Below, in pieces: positions 36,437-47,359 of a stretch of DNA of 64,000 bases. The DNA lies in contig SJRY01000312.1 in assembly GCA_011319805.1 (NCBI GenBank), positions 1 to 64,000 on the forward strand, read 5' to 3'. Numbering within the stretch: position 1 is the first letter of the stretch; each line of letters opens with the position of its first letter. Below the pieces are notes generated by a model, which saw only the letters and a program-made list of their open reading frames with translations, was not told the origin of the DNA and did no database searches. A program made the position numbers and the translations under genes. Source of the stretch: Macrocybe gigantea (taxonomy: Eukaryota > Basidiomycota > Agaricomycetes > Agaricales > Callistosporiaceae).

Positions 36437-37110
36437 ATTGTGAGGCAGGAAGGTGGGCGCGACGAACCGAAGAGGGTGTGTTCAAGTTCTGCGCAATTCC
36501 ATTCCCACGACCAAGGAAGGAAACCATATTCACTTTTATGGCCGATGAAGTACTACAAATGTTCAAGTCAGGGTCGATGAGGCACGGGCCGTATCAACGG
36601 GACTGTAAGGTTTGATGAGCCACGTTCAGTTACTTTCACTATTTTTTTGATCATCCCGACTACTTTGAAGCGATTGTGGATCCGCGGGAGGAATGACCGC
36701 GTTTGCGAACGAACGAGGGGCATACAGACACCCGAGCTGATCGCGAGACCCTGAAACAAGGTCAGCCAACAGGCACACAGGGATCGTGAGAAAGAATGAC
36801 AACTTCCCAAGGCCACAATACATGCCTTCATGCGCTCAAGTTAGATCTGTAATTAGCAGCAACAGTTAGTCATGACTTTGAACTTCCTGACGTGTCTGAT
36901 GGCGATCGACCCCACCGCGAGCCCGTGCGACGTCACGAAGAAACATGTAGGCGGTATGGGGCGACCATTGAAGACCTGTGTGCGCCAGTCGGGTCATATT
37001 GTGACTTCGTGTGCATTTCGATGACGACGGTGATCGTGATCGGGACAACATACGAGGCGACGAGGAGCGTGCCCCACTTGCCTGAGAGGAAATGTTAGTC
37101 GCGCGGGACG
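36437..37110 (-). pseudogene. Multi-span membrane protein fragments (weak)
   Basis: Minus-strand translation shows KWGTLLVASYVVPITITVVI (about 37060-37005) and, in another frame, CHSFSRSLCACWLTLFQGLA (about 36810-36750), both hydrophobic. They resemble pieces of the 4-7-span membrane proteins common in mushrooms, but frames are broken and no signature motif is present. Confidence 0.3.
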
Positions 37111-38760
37111 ATGAGCGATGCTACGGCAAATAGCGCGAGTAGGCAGGTGGTGCTAATGATGACAGTCGCCGAGAACTGAGATCATACGGCGCCCTCGTGT
37201 TACGTAGGATCCTGAGATATTGACTGCCAGCGAGGACGTCGAAGATCAGCCTACCGAAACATGCTGTTCAGCTCACGTGCTACACGCTCACAACCTGCAG
37301 TTGTCAGCAACAAATCAAGGCGAGCATCTCTATATGTCTTTAGCACATCAGCATCAAGCTATTAGGTTTCTGGTCGCACCGTAGGGATGCGCAACATACA
37401 TCGTATCCTGCACATCCAAATATTCAGGAGCTATCAGCGGGACTCCCAAAATAGCACGGCAGGGCCGGCAATACCTCCAGCTGGTGCGCGTTTTACTTGA
37501 TTTCATCTCTTGGACATTGTTGGCATAAACTTTCCGAAATATGATGAAAATTGGTGCGTGATCCGCCTCAGAATTCCATGCAAGGCATAATGGTGCTGTC
37601 CTTTTAATTTTCACTAACAAGTAAAGAGCAGAGCATCTTTACGACGTCGCACTTCGCACCAATTCACTGAAGTGCATGCTTGTGGAACTACGACTCCGTT
37701 CGTACCGACAACGCGATGATAGGCGCTAAGCCTAAGGCACTCGCCGACGTTTCGACATCGGGACTTGACATGCATTCAACACTGCAGCGATGTAACCCTA
37801 AGGCGCCACTTGGACATAGCCAGTTCGAATTCAATGGATCGCCAGGAGCTCGGGGTTCTTCCATGCCTCGCTTATGCGGGTTCATCCAAACTGCTCGTTC
37901 CCATGACATTTTCCCGGACGATCGCTGGTCCTTGCCGCGTCTACCCAAGTAATGATGATGTACGTCATTAGAACGGATCCCCAATTATACTTTGAGCTAA
38001 CCGCATTGGATACAATGATCGTGACGGACCGTGGTTATTTTGCCCATGCTTTATCTTTCAAGTTTGCCAATTAGGCGCACGCGCTGGCGAAGTTGTGCCG
38101 CGTGCGCAGGTAGGACCAGCCAGCGCGCTACGTGCGCATGCGACAGCGGAGGAAGCCGCAATGTCGCTATCAGCTTTGTCTCTGGGACTCAATATCCCCT
38201 CAATGCTGCAATAAACCGCTGCCATATGTATAGACCTGTCAAGGAGGTATTGTATATTTATTTGCATCAAGCGTGGCTCAGGCTGTGCATTTCTCCTGCC
38301 ATACGTGATGTTGTAGCGCACCGCTGATAAGAACACACATCTAGTTTATAATAAAATGCGTCCTGCGATGACCTGGACTTATAGTTGCTGAGAGGTTGAT
38401 TAAAATGGGAGACGACATTGGCTTTAGGTGTCGTGCGACATTTCAAAGCAAAAGGCGAGCTGTGAAAGGCGACAACCCTACATTGCTGTGATGCGCAATT
38501 CAGGAAATGATATTGTAGTGCGTGTTGTTTTCTCCGTCGCAATATTAAAGTTAATTACACATTGTCTCAATATCCATCACCTGAGACGATTTGTCCCTTC
38601 CTCCCCATGTCTTCCCTCCATTACGAAACCATACGGCACTGCTCCCCACGGGCTAAACGTGCAATGTCCCATGCGCGCGACCATTAAGGAACCCTCGCAC
38701 CGTCCAATGCAATTTTTTTTTTCATTGGAAACGTGGATTGGTTCAATGTAGGTAAGTCGA
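37111..38760. other. Intergenic, nothing recognised
   Basis: Short ORFs on both strands (plus 37680-37952, minus 37688-37984, plus 38031-38327) overlap and lack familiar motifs. A GCGCACGCGC/GTGCGCATGC-rich patch lies at 38073-38140. No RNA gene was seen. Confidence 0.4.
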
Positions 38761-38789
38761 TTGAATTTGTGTTGTAGGATAAGTTCATA

Positions 38790-38935
38790 TACTTACATGA
38801 CAACCCAGTCGACGTCTGAGCTCTTAAAGTTGTCGACAATGTCTTCTTCGTGCTCCTGTGCTGCTGCCTTTACCCTTTCGCGCAGCGTATCGCGCTGGAC
38901 CTCGGGAATCGCGTCGAAGCTGACGATGCCCATGT
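38790..38935 (-). CDS. Possible first exon of an unassigned gene
   Basis: The minus strand reads MGIVSFDAIPEVQRDTLRER, continues through an Ala/Glu-rich helix to SSDVDWVVM, and meets a GTAAGT-type donor at about 38796. The ATG context and donor look genuine, but no second exon could be identified in the following bases, so this may be a relic. No function suggested. Confidence 0.35.
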
Positions 38936-38994
38936 TTTATGGAACGCGTTTGTCATTTGCCGATCGCGATGAGCTTAGGAATGCGTGTCTGTGA

Positions 38995-39603
38995 TTCCTA
39001 GGGCGTGTTCGCGCTTGTTGTTGGCAGAGAGCGACGCGCGATAATTGCTACGATGCGAAAATAAGCTCAAAACAACGTGCTGTTGTTGCGATGAAGTGCG
39101 CACGTCTCAGCCCGCTTATCGACCACTGTCTGTCCTCCAAGACTACAACCGGTATCAGTTTGTTGCTGAATACGACGCTTATCGTCTCGCTTGGGACGCG
39201 CTCATCGCGCCTGGCATCGACGCGATGAGCGACGCGATCGGTTTTTCCTTGGCTATTTCACAGCGAAAAATCATTTATTTATTTTATTTTATTTTTCGCA
39301 GGGACAGGGGATACCTTTATTTATTTATTTTCCACTTCAATAAAACTAAGATATAATCCTGTGGCATATCTATTTTCAGCATTAAATACTGATTGCACAT
39401 TACTAGCCATTAATCAATATCACCTTTTTTATGCAGAAAAAACTTGAAGAAAGGTGATATTGCCTGTATGTATTTCTACCAGTTTAAGCTATTATAGACC
39501 TCAGGTTGATATTCTCGAAAAATTTAGAAATAAAGTGGAAGTGGATCTTAGTAGCTTTCTCCCACATTTCTACCTACCGGCCGCAGCAGTGAGGGTTGCG
39601 GTA
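38995..39603. other. Intergenic, AT-rich towards the end
   Basis: 39270-39340 is a TTTATTTATTTTATTTT-like low-complexity run. Elsewhere there are short open frames only. Confidence 0.4.
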
Positions 39604-40129
39604 GAAACTGGGGGGTTTTTTACCGACACTTTTTGACCTAGTAAATTACCGGTTTTGTACATGTATTTTACCCTAGGTCAATGGGACCAGAAATCATAGG
39701 TAATTTACCAGGTCACGTGCTCTGAAATTTTGCAGGGGGAGGATCGCAATGGTGGTAGAGGATACAGTAGAGATGGACAACACGATCCCGTCCTTCGTCC
39801 TCACCAGTCTTATACCATGCGACAAAATCAATGTCGTTGATATTTCACGTTTTCCGTCACCACCAACCGCCAACCCACCGAATTTACTCGCAGACCACAG
39901 GCTCTTTGTCACGAATCGCACTGGCATCATCAGGGATGCTCGATCAGCTCGCGTTCTATTGCAGATACCAATGCCGACATATGATGATGTGTTGAAGCTT
40001 GAAGCACAGGCACAGAAATAGAGCACGTGACCTGGTAAAAAACGGTAAATTACTCGTAAATAACCACGTCGGTCTGGCGAAAATTTCTGCCTAGGTAATT
40101 TACCAGTCAAAAAAGCTTGGGGAGGTTTC
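39604..40129. mobile_element. Foldback / MITE-like element
   Basis: The termini are imperfect inverted repeats (GAAACTGGGG... at 39604 and ...CCCCAAGCTTTTTTGACTGGTAAATTACC when the right end is reversed). Each end is flanked by TA, as Tc1/mariner-type insertions leave. Inside, a perfect 19-base inverted repeat TTTACCAGGTCACGTGCTC (39704-39722) and its complement (40021-40039) bracket a small ORF. Together they look like a non-autonomous DNA transposon of about 526 bases. Confidence 0.6.
39749..40021 (+). CDS. 90-codon ORF inside the foldback element
   Basis: ATG at 39749 opens a frame ending at the edge of the inner inverted repeat. Its sequence (FVLTSLIPCDKINVVDISRF, LFVTNRTGIIRDARSARVLL, PTYDDVLKLEAQAQK) looks protein-like, but I do not recognise it. 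The complement (39694-40110) is open too, so chance cannot be excluded. Confidence 0.35.
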   Translation: MVVEDTVEMDNTIPSFVLTSLIPCDKINVVDISRFPSPPTANPPNLLADHRLFVTNRTGIIRDARSARVLLQIPMPTYDDVLKLEAQAQK

Positions 40130-40631
40130 TAATTAGATGTTACATCTAATGGTTCGGCGCAAGGCCTGCGAAAAAAGTGTGACACGAAAAGTGGACTTTC
40201 CCGATTTAGATGTAGCTCCGCGTATCATCCATTTCCCTTATCTCGTCAATCGATTCAACGTTCCGGAGGTCTACACTATATGGATTGTAAGAAATATTAG
40301 CCTAGACATAAGAAAATTAACTAATGCGCGTGACATCGGACCGTTTAGCCTGCTCTGTCGCCAGATTTCTCACCAGGGCTTGATTCTGGCGCGAAAGAAG
40401 CATGCATGGGCCATTAATGGGTTCTGAGGGGTTGTTTCGGCATGAAAGAATGTGAGATAAATTATTAAGGGATTGTGTCTTTTGTAAAGGAGAGCGGCGC
40501 TTGCCCATTCTGCCTGCAGAGCAGGCAGGAGATATTCACAATACGACGCGTCGATGCGACACGATAAATTGGATTAGTCAGCAGATTGATCGTGTTCTGG
40601 CCGCCCTCGCTCTTCGTTCACTTAGATACTC
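40130..40631. other. Intergenic, nothing recognised
   Basis: Short open frames only. A CCTGCAGAGCAGGCAGG near-palindrome lies at about 40514-40530. Confidence 0.35.
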
Positions 40632-40871
40632 ATGCACAAGCATACAGAAAATGAAACTGAGTTTGATTATGAAGTATTAGCCCAATACCTTCAGGTCCTT
40701 CGGGATGGATTTTCTCTCTTGGTCCTCAAACTCGAGATATCAGAGGATAAAGGTCTTCGGAACACACTGGGCAACTCGCCATGCATGCGTCGGAGTTTCA
40801 ATTGGCAGGCGGTTGCGCCGCACCACTCTAAGTTAACTGAGAAACAAATGCTGCGCGATAAGGATCGCCAG
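40632..40871 (+). pseudogene. Ty3/gypsy gag C-terminal fragment (left of MULE-2)
   Basis: The frame ends SKLTEKQMLRDKDRQ, resembling the linker just before the zinc knuckle of gypsy gag proteins, and is cut at the MULE-2 insertion point. The protease part of a gypsy element resumes right after MULE-2. No zinc knuckle is seen on either side, so the relic is internally deleted. Confidence 0.45.
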
Positions 40872-41908
40872 TTTGAACGCTATTCACCCAGCACTTTTGT
40901 CAATCACATGATGTTCGGCACTTTCCGTGTGCCTGCCGAAGGCTTGCCAGTCCCTGGCCATCTCAGTTAATGGACGAGAAAAATGAGGAAGACGAGGGTG
41001 ATGAAAAGAAAATTGTGCAGGGACAAACAACGCGCGTAGAGTAGAATAAACCAGATTGTCTTGCACATCAAGTGAAGCTGAAGGCCAGAACACATCTAAA
41101 GATGGATATCTCGGATGTCAACACCTGTGCAAGCACCTCGTACATGCTGTTGGGCGTCCTTCAACTGCATTTGTTCGATGGCACATGAAACCTATTTATA
41201 TACATCCTGAGCTGGTGGAAGACACCTGCGGCTGACAGAAATGCAGCTGAAATTGCCGAAAATGTGTACATTGAGCCATATGAGGCTGGAGGCATCAGTG
41301 ATGGAGATGACAGCATCTTTTCAGGTGATCTGCGCATGCTGAGAGGAGGCGGGGGATGGCGAGATAACTTACCAGAGCACCAAAAATGACTGAACACTGG
41401 CACTGCTCCTGAGGTTGTCGATCTAACGACAGATTCCTCAGATGGGGAGACACAGAATGGTGTCTCTTTTCAGGGTTCATCACCTGGGTATGCAAGTGAG
41501 AGTGACGAAGAAGAGGTAAGATTGATTGACTTGAATAATAAGTATGACCCAAGCTTACCTTTCATAGCTTGACCGCATTATCCATCATTTTGAACAGACA
41601 GGTCGAGTATGCGACAATACCTGGGCAGCAAGAGGAGATCACATTGCCAGGAGGTGGATGCGGAATACAATGGACTATCAAGTGGCAGCCTCACATCAGA
41701 TTCAGAAACAATGAAAGAAACGAGCACTTACTGTAGGCTAAGGACTTGTAATCTCGCACCGCACCTGTGCAGCATGATATCATACTGAGTTTGCGCCTCG
41801 GTCGTCGCTGGCAGAAAGGCTTTGCCATTGATTTGACGAAAATCGAGGCACAAGGAAAGCGCTGAACATCACGTGATTGACAAAAGTGCTGGGTGAATAG
41901 CGTTCAGT
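40872..41908 (+). mobile_element. MULE-2, internally deleted MULE with 10-base target duplication
   Basis: Termini TTTGAACGCTATTCACCCAG (left) and ACTGAACGCTATTCACCCAG (right, reversed) match MULE-1. Exact duplications GGATCGCCAG flank it (40862-40871 and 41909-41918). Internally only the end of the transposase remains: CQHLCKHLVHAVGRPSTAF, KPIYIHPELVE and LDRIIHHFEQTGRVCDNTW, with an intron near 41516-41567 matching one in MULE-1. The catalytic domain is gone, so it could move only with an outside transposase. Confidence 0.9.
41080..41690 (+). pseudogene. MULE transposase C-terminal remnant in MULE-2
   Basis: Carries the SWIM-type CxH part (CQHLCKHLVH), the PIYIHPEL segment, the acidic ASESDEEE block, an intron, and the RRWMRNTMDYQ end. 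It retains CGA (in TGRVCDNTW) where MULE-1 has a TGA stop, so it preserves the ancestral C-terminus. Small frame breaks lie near 41225 and 41390. Confidence 0.75.
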
Positions 41909-41918
41909 GGATCGCCAG

Positions 41919-42415
41919 ACCCCCCTCGGCACAGACCTCCCGTCCGTTTAAAGCCAGTAACCGTACAGCTCAACCTATTGCCGCCACGACTGCCTCCGTG
42001 ACCGCCGCGTCTGATGACGAAGAAACTGCTGTCGCTGCCGTACCGGGCGATGGCTCCGATTCCGAATCAGATGTAAGTATTCCATTGACCTCGCCCCATA
42101 TCAAATGGGAATGCCACGTCTCTGGACCGCTGACCGACGAACCATTGACAGTTGACGGGCATACTCGATACCGGGGCACACATCATACTCATTGACGATC
42201 AGCTTGTGTCTCACTTAGGATTAAGACGCTATTACCTATACAAACATCTCCTTTGGGAAGATACGGGAAACTGCCTGGCCTGTTTCCTTTGGCAGGCCTT
42301 CAAAGGAGTTCAGCTTAATTATGCAGTGCACGAGAAAGAGCCGTTACTTATTTATTATGGTAAGATATTGGGCTTACAAGGCAAAGGTACCTCAGGTGTA
42401 TTGCGGCACATGTAA
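41919..42415 (+). pseudogene. Ty3/gypsy protease and RNase H fragments
   Basis: A Ser/Asp-rich linker leads to HIKWECHVSGPLTDEPLTVD, then after a one-base shift GILDTGAHIILID, the aspartic protease active site (DTGA), and SHLGLRRY. The text then jumps to FKGVQLNYAVHEKE, a motif of the RNase H region, so reverse transcriptase has been deleted. This is a relic; no LTRs seen. Confidence 0.65.
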
Positions 42416-43118
42416 TTGCTTTCGTGCCTCGAGCGGCCATTAAAGCCCCGTCCGCATGAGCAAGATCGTAAACTACTTCTCCAGGACAATTTGAGGGGCT
42501 TCTATTCCTTTCTCTGTTCGCCTTTAGCCTCTTTTCTCTCAGCGCATGATTTCCATCAGCGCCGCTTTTCAGCAGCTTTTGCCAGTCATGGAGGAGGCTG
42601 CACAGCTACTTATGGTTGCTTTCTTATGAGCTCACACCAAGGAAGGCTCGTAGACTTACCTGACTAGATATGCAGAAGTCTTTAGAAGTTCCACCCTCCA
42701 CCCTAAGCACATCGTTTTCACTCGTGTTTTCACCCATGTCATAAGCTAAATGATATTTTTCGACCAAAACGTAGGAGATAAACCGTCCGACGGCACTTGC
42801 AGCATCCACGGGGCTGGCATCAGTGATTTTTCCCGTGTCAATGAGCTGAAAAAAAGCGCGATCACGCCCGGATGCGTTGTTTGAGTATATCTCGGTTTCT
42901 CTGAGGGCCTCAATGAGTTTCTGAAAAGCAACTGTCACAGGAATCTCAATAGGGCAAATCCCATCCATAACTCGCCTGCATATCAGGGCCAGGCGAAGCC
43001 AGTTCTTGGGCTCGAGCCCATTTCAGATTCCACCGCCAAACCTTGAACAGAAAGTCGAACTCATGATTCCCAACTGCAGAGCTTTCCCAAAAAACATGAA
43101 TTATATGAGGAGCATTAT
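42416..43118 (-). other. Unassigned minus-strand ORF region
   Basis: 42624-42968 (minus) reads as a plausible globular stretch (AFQKLIEALRETEIYSNN, AVGRFISYVLVEKYHLAYDM). An upstream minus frame at 43070-42970 has VGNHEFDFLFKVWRWNLKWA. They may be two exons of one gene of unknown family. No domain recognised. Confidence 0.35.
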
Positions 43119-43211
43119 GTGATGGGCAGCCTCTGGCGTAGTAGAAGAAGGCCGAGAGCTGGCGGGACGAAAACCGAGAGAATCACTGGTGTTGATTCGA
43201 CGAAGAGAGCG

Positions 43212-43531
43212 ATACTATCTTGGCACCACACATCGGTCACCCCCGACCTTTCGGACAGCTCAAATATCTCAGCTAATTCTCACTATCTCCATGTAAAGCT
43301 TGGTGTAGCATACCTAATACACACTCTCAACCCACTCCTAACAGTTTTATGGCACGGAATGCGTCTAGGACAGAGAACGAAAAAGGGCGTTGTGTCACGC
43401 TTGCCGACTAATGCCTTGTCGGAGTTGGTTCAAATGAAGTTCCGGAAATGGAAAGTAAGCCTCTGCGCCGGCGGTGTCTGGAAAAGTCACCAGTCACAAT
43501 GTGACTGACCGATGTGGTGCCAAGATAGTAC
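43212..43531. repeat. Inverted repeat pair, MITE-like
   Basis: TACTATCTTGGCACCACA plus TCGGTCA at 43213-43239 recurs reversed at 43504-43531, with a two-base indel. Next to the right arm is a 17-base palindrome CAGTCACAATGTGACTG (about 43490-43506). No target duplication was identified. Confidence 0.5.
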
Positions 43532-44748
43532 AAACAAACAAGCAACTAGCTACCTGATCGGGGAATGCCGAGCCAGTACGGACGTGCGCACAGATACAAA
43601 CCTGAGTGCTACAATTGTTCGTGAATTGTAAATAAGAGTCCGTTAGGTAAGTAAAAGGCCGTGAATCCGTGTGAGGGTGACCATAGCCCTCACACACTAT
43701 CAGAAGAAGGTACACCGTGATAAAATTAGCCGAGGATGACGACGCGGCAACGAAGAGAGACGATTGGCGGGTGGGCAAACGCGCGCCCGTACTCTATGAT
43801 TTTCGGGCGCTTAAATATGCGCCCGCATGACAAGTGACATTGGCGTCACGGTCGTATTCCAACACACCGCTGGGCTAAAGGCATTGACATGTATGGGGTT
43901 TGGAGTGGCTTTCCTACAAGCAGCGGATGCACCTAGGGCATCTCATTTCAGGGAAAGTCTGTTGCTTATGGAGTCCTCTTTTCTGATTTGTATCCTAGAC
44001 CTGAAGAGGCCAATAGAAGCAGGCCAATAGCACTTTAGCAAATACAAAGTTTAAAAAAGGCAGGGATGGAAGATGCCGCTTGGCGTCAGAGATGGTGGCA
44101 ACGACTCAGTCGAAGTTTCCTCTACTGCTAACATGGGATGTATAGTCAGCAGTTATGGGTTTACTGTGACCACCCATACATTGGCAACGAGCTACAGGTT
44201 AAATGCAAACTGGGTAAAGAACGAAGAGTAACAGAAAAAGATAAATTCAAAAGAGGAGGAGGTGGGAGGGTCTCGAAAAACTGCCAGCAGGTGTGAATTC
44301 TGTGGAAACAGGGAGGGAGCTTGTCCGGCTCCTCTTCATGACTTGCCTCTGTTACATCCATAGCACCAGTAATAGTGGACGTCGAGGATACGGGCTGCTA
44401 GGAGACGAAGCGGCTATGGGGCAAGGCTGGTGAAGAGGCCGGCGGCGAAGATAGCGGATGCGGCGGTGTGGCAGAAGAACGCTTACCTTAGAGTTCTTCC
44501 CTTCCTCCCTTCAGCTCACCCATGGCTAGCTTTTGCCTTGACAGACTTGCACGGCATTGCAAGTCACGAGATCAAGTGCGAGCACCCACTTGGTCATATG
44601 ATCAGATGGCCCAAAGCCCTCGCTGTTGCGGCGCAACGGCAAACCGTCGGAGTATGAAAACCTGGTAGTGGGAACTCGCCTGAAGGTCTGAGTATTGTAA
44701 ACCACATCGGCATAGCAATTGTAGGTGCTCTGCGACCCGCCTACTGTC
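43532..44748. other. Intergenic, nothing recognised
   Basis: A GTGTGAGGG..CCCTCACAC hairpin lies at about 43668-43694. Other frames are short and without motifs. The last few hundred bases should hold the promoter of the Ulp1-like gene, but no clear TATA box was seen. Confidence 0.4.
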
Positions 44749-47359
44749 ATGTCACGATCCTCGAGTCCAGAGTCTATAATCGGCTTCACCCGTATCTTGT
44801 TCGATGAGCCGCCCAAAGTCAGTTCCGCAGTAGCCCTTGGAAAAAGGAAGATCCGCTCTCTGTCACCCAAGCCGGATGCCATCCGCACACCACCCAACAG
44901 TCGGCGTGCAACTGTCGTTTCCATCTCTTCCAGGGAAGAGTCTCCTCTGCCATCACCACAAGACCCTCTTGTTCTCAGCGACAGCGATGATTTTCCGATG
45001 CAAGCATCTGGCCCCATAGATACATTTAGGACATTACTGAAGGAGGACCTTCTGGCCGAGTTTCTGCAATCAGCCGCACTTTGGCCCAACCCCGCTTTCA
45101 TTCGTGACGCGCTGCAGCGTGAAGAGTTCAAACTAGGCAACTCCCACCCGTTCAAGGTAGTTTTCATTGAGGATCCTTATCGGAAAACAACGTCAGAAGC
45201 ATGTGCTTTTGCCTCACATATGGTCCCGGTGATGTTTTCGGACAACGCAGAGAAGGAATTCTTTCTTAACTCCTTCGCCTCTGATGGCTACATGTACCCA
45301 AAGGGTGAAGAACCGGCTACGGAATATTACCTCTGGGAGATGTTGGCATTGGCAATGACGTTTCTACGCAGTCATAACTGGTCATTTGAGGTGGAGTTGA
45401 TGCCCTGGAACAAATTCAAGTTTGCCATTGTCAGCCGGAAGGGGGAAAGCTGGAAAACACTGGTCGATCAGGATCTTGTCATGGGGGGGGTCGATTTCTC
45501 GGTCGATTTTTTGTATGTACTTTATCACTTTCTTATGGTTCTTGGCCGAGTTGTACTACTCCAGGCATCCACGCACGTCCCTTGCACTCGATGCATCTCA
45601 GTTAGACGGGTACCTCTTTGGGCTCATAGAACTGACTCAACATGCAGCTGTTTGGCCCAACCCCGATCAACTCTCTCGCGCTGGTCAAAAATGCGCTATG
45701 GCTGGGATTCTAGAGCGGATTTATGAAGATACGCTACGAAAACCATATCCGCCATTTTTTACCGCCCTCAACGATCACATCCTGCATGCTGAACTGGAAT
45801 GCATGGTATTGAAGCGGGATTACAGCGATAACGGGTTGCATGTCATCTTTCCAGACATGATAGACCGCCGAGCAAAGCTTGAAGAGCTGCAAGGCGAAAC
45901 AAAAAGCACCTACTTGGACCATCAGAACGCTTTCAAACCAAGATGGCTAGTCCAACCGATCAACAGACAATTCAGCCACATCGGTGAGCTACGAGTCTTG
46001 ATGATGGGTGGGATGGTGGTGCACGTCATCCAAACTCGGCCAAATACTAACAACACGTTGAGCGTCACGGAGCTGAAGTCGATCCCACCGTTGCGGAGGT
46101 TTTCTGAAATGAATGCCGCCCTGAATTCCTCAGATGAACGATTAAACATGTGGGAGGCAACTCAGGGAAAACAGGAACTCCACGACCACTGCACTGCTTT
46201 GCTCCGTGCCTTGGTGGAAGAAGAAGAGGCGATGCTACAGCCGGGGCAGTTTTCTGATCTTCGTCTGCTGTGCCGATTGGATATGGCCGTCTACTACGAT
46301 AGCAGGGAAAAGGCGCACTCGTACTACTGCAACGAAATTACGCGCAATTACGGATGTGATATGTGGCTATCGCGCTGTTTAGACCGAGACCTGGCTCTTG
46401 ATACGCTCTGCGACATAATGGGCTCCGTCTGCGCCATGGTGCAATATAGTGCATCAGAGTTGCAAAAGGAAGAGGTTATCTTCAAGGCTCCATTTGGTCA
46501 GAGATCCTTTCTCTCTGGTGGCCTGCCAATTGATGCATTAGCTAGTTTACGATCACCCCGTGCATGCTGAGGAACTGGCCCACACCGACATGCTTTGGAA
46601 AGTCCCAAGGATATACCATTTTGGCCGAGAAGCTATGCGAGAGCAAGATCTCCACACGCTGGCGCCTGGGCGGGAGTTGAATGACGAAGTAATCAACTGC
46701 TACCTCGAGCTGATCCAACAAGCATCCGATAGCTGCCATTCAGCGGCTATTGGCCTACGAAAGCCGCTCAACGTTTATTGCTTTAAGTCATTTTTTTATG
46801 AAAAATTATCAATGCATGATTGGTTAGCGGTACACCGATGGAGCAAGGTCGATATCTTTTCGAAGGATGCCGTCTTCATTCCGATTCACCAAAGCAGCAA
46901 CCATTGGATTGGTGCTGCTATCCTCCCGCAAAAACAAACTATAATAGGGTATGACAGCCTTTCCGACATCAAGCCTGATATTTTTTCCGTAGGCATTTCG
47001 TCTTGTTGCGCCCTTTGATACAACTGAGCTGTTGCAGAATATACGACTGTACTTGACGAAGGAGCATAATGTGAAGAAAAAAGAAAAACTTGTGCTTGAT
47101 GGGTGGGAGGATTTAGCACTAAAAGTAAGCATTCCTTTCAAGGGCATTCAATGCGTCCGATCACACTTCGCAGGGCCCTAAACAGACGGATGGCTTCAAC
47201 TGCGGTGTATATATGTCGCAGTTCTTTCGATGGGTATTTTGGGGGCTGGATGGGCCAGATTTCGTGTGCACAGAAATCCAGGATCGTCGGAAACAGATGA
47301 TACTGGAGCTTTTGACTGGGAAACTATATAGACCTAGACGCGAGCACACAAACGATTGA
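44749..47359 (+). CDS. Ulp1-like (C48) cysteine protease, one frameshift
   Basis: Exons 44749-45512, 45565-46988, 47038-47124 and 47174-47359. Phases agree throughout if one base is dropped from the CCCC run at about 46555-46559; otherwise the frame stops at LRSPRAC. The N-terminus is Ser/Pro-rich (MSRSSSPESIIGFTRILFDE). A middle region uses a repeated motif (QSAALWPNP, then QHAAVWPNP). The C-terminal protease domain has GRELNDEVINCYLELIQ, SSNHWIGAAI (catalytic His), IIGYDSL (Asp) and QTDGFNCGVYMSQFF (Gln and catalytic Cys). Ulp1/SENP enzymes cleave SUMO-type conjugates; here the substrate is unknown. Such proteins are often transposon-linked in mushrooms. All four active-site residues are present, so a sequence error is as likely as true loss. 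Confidence 0.8.
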
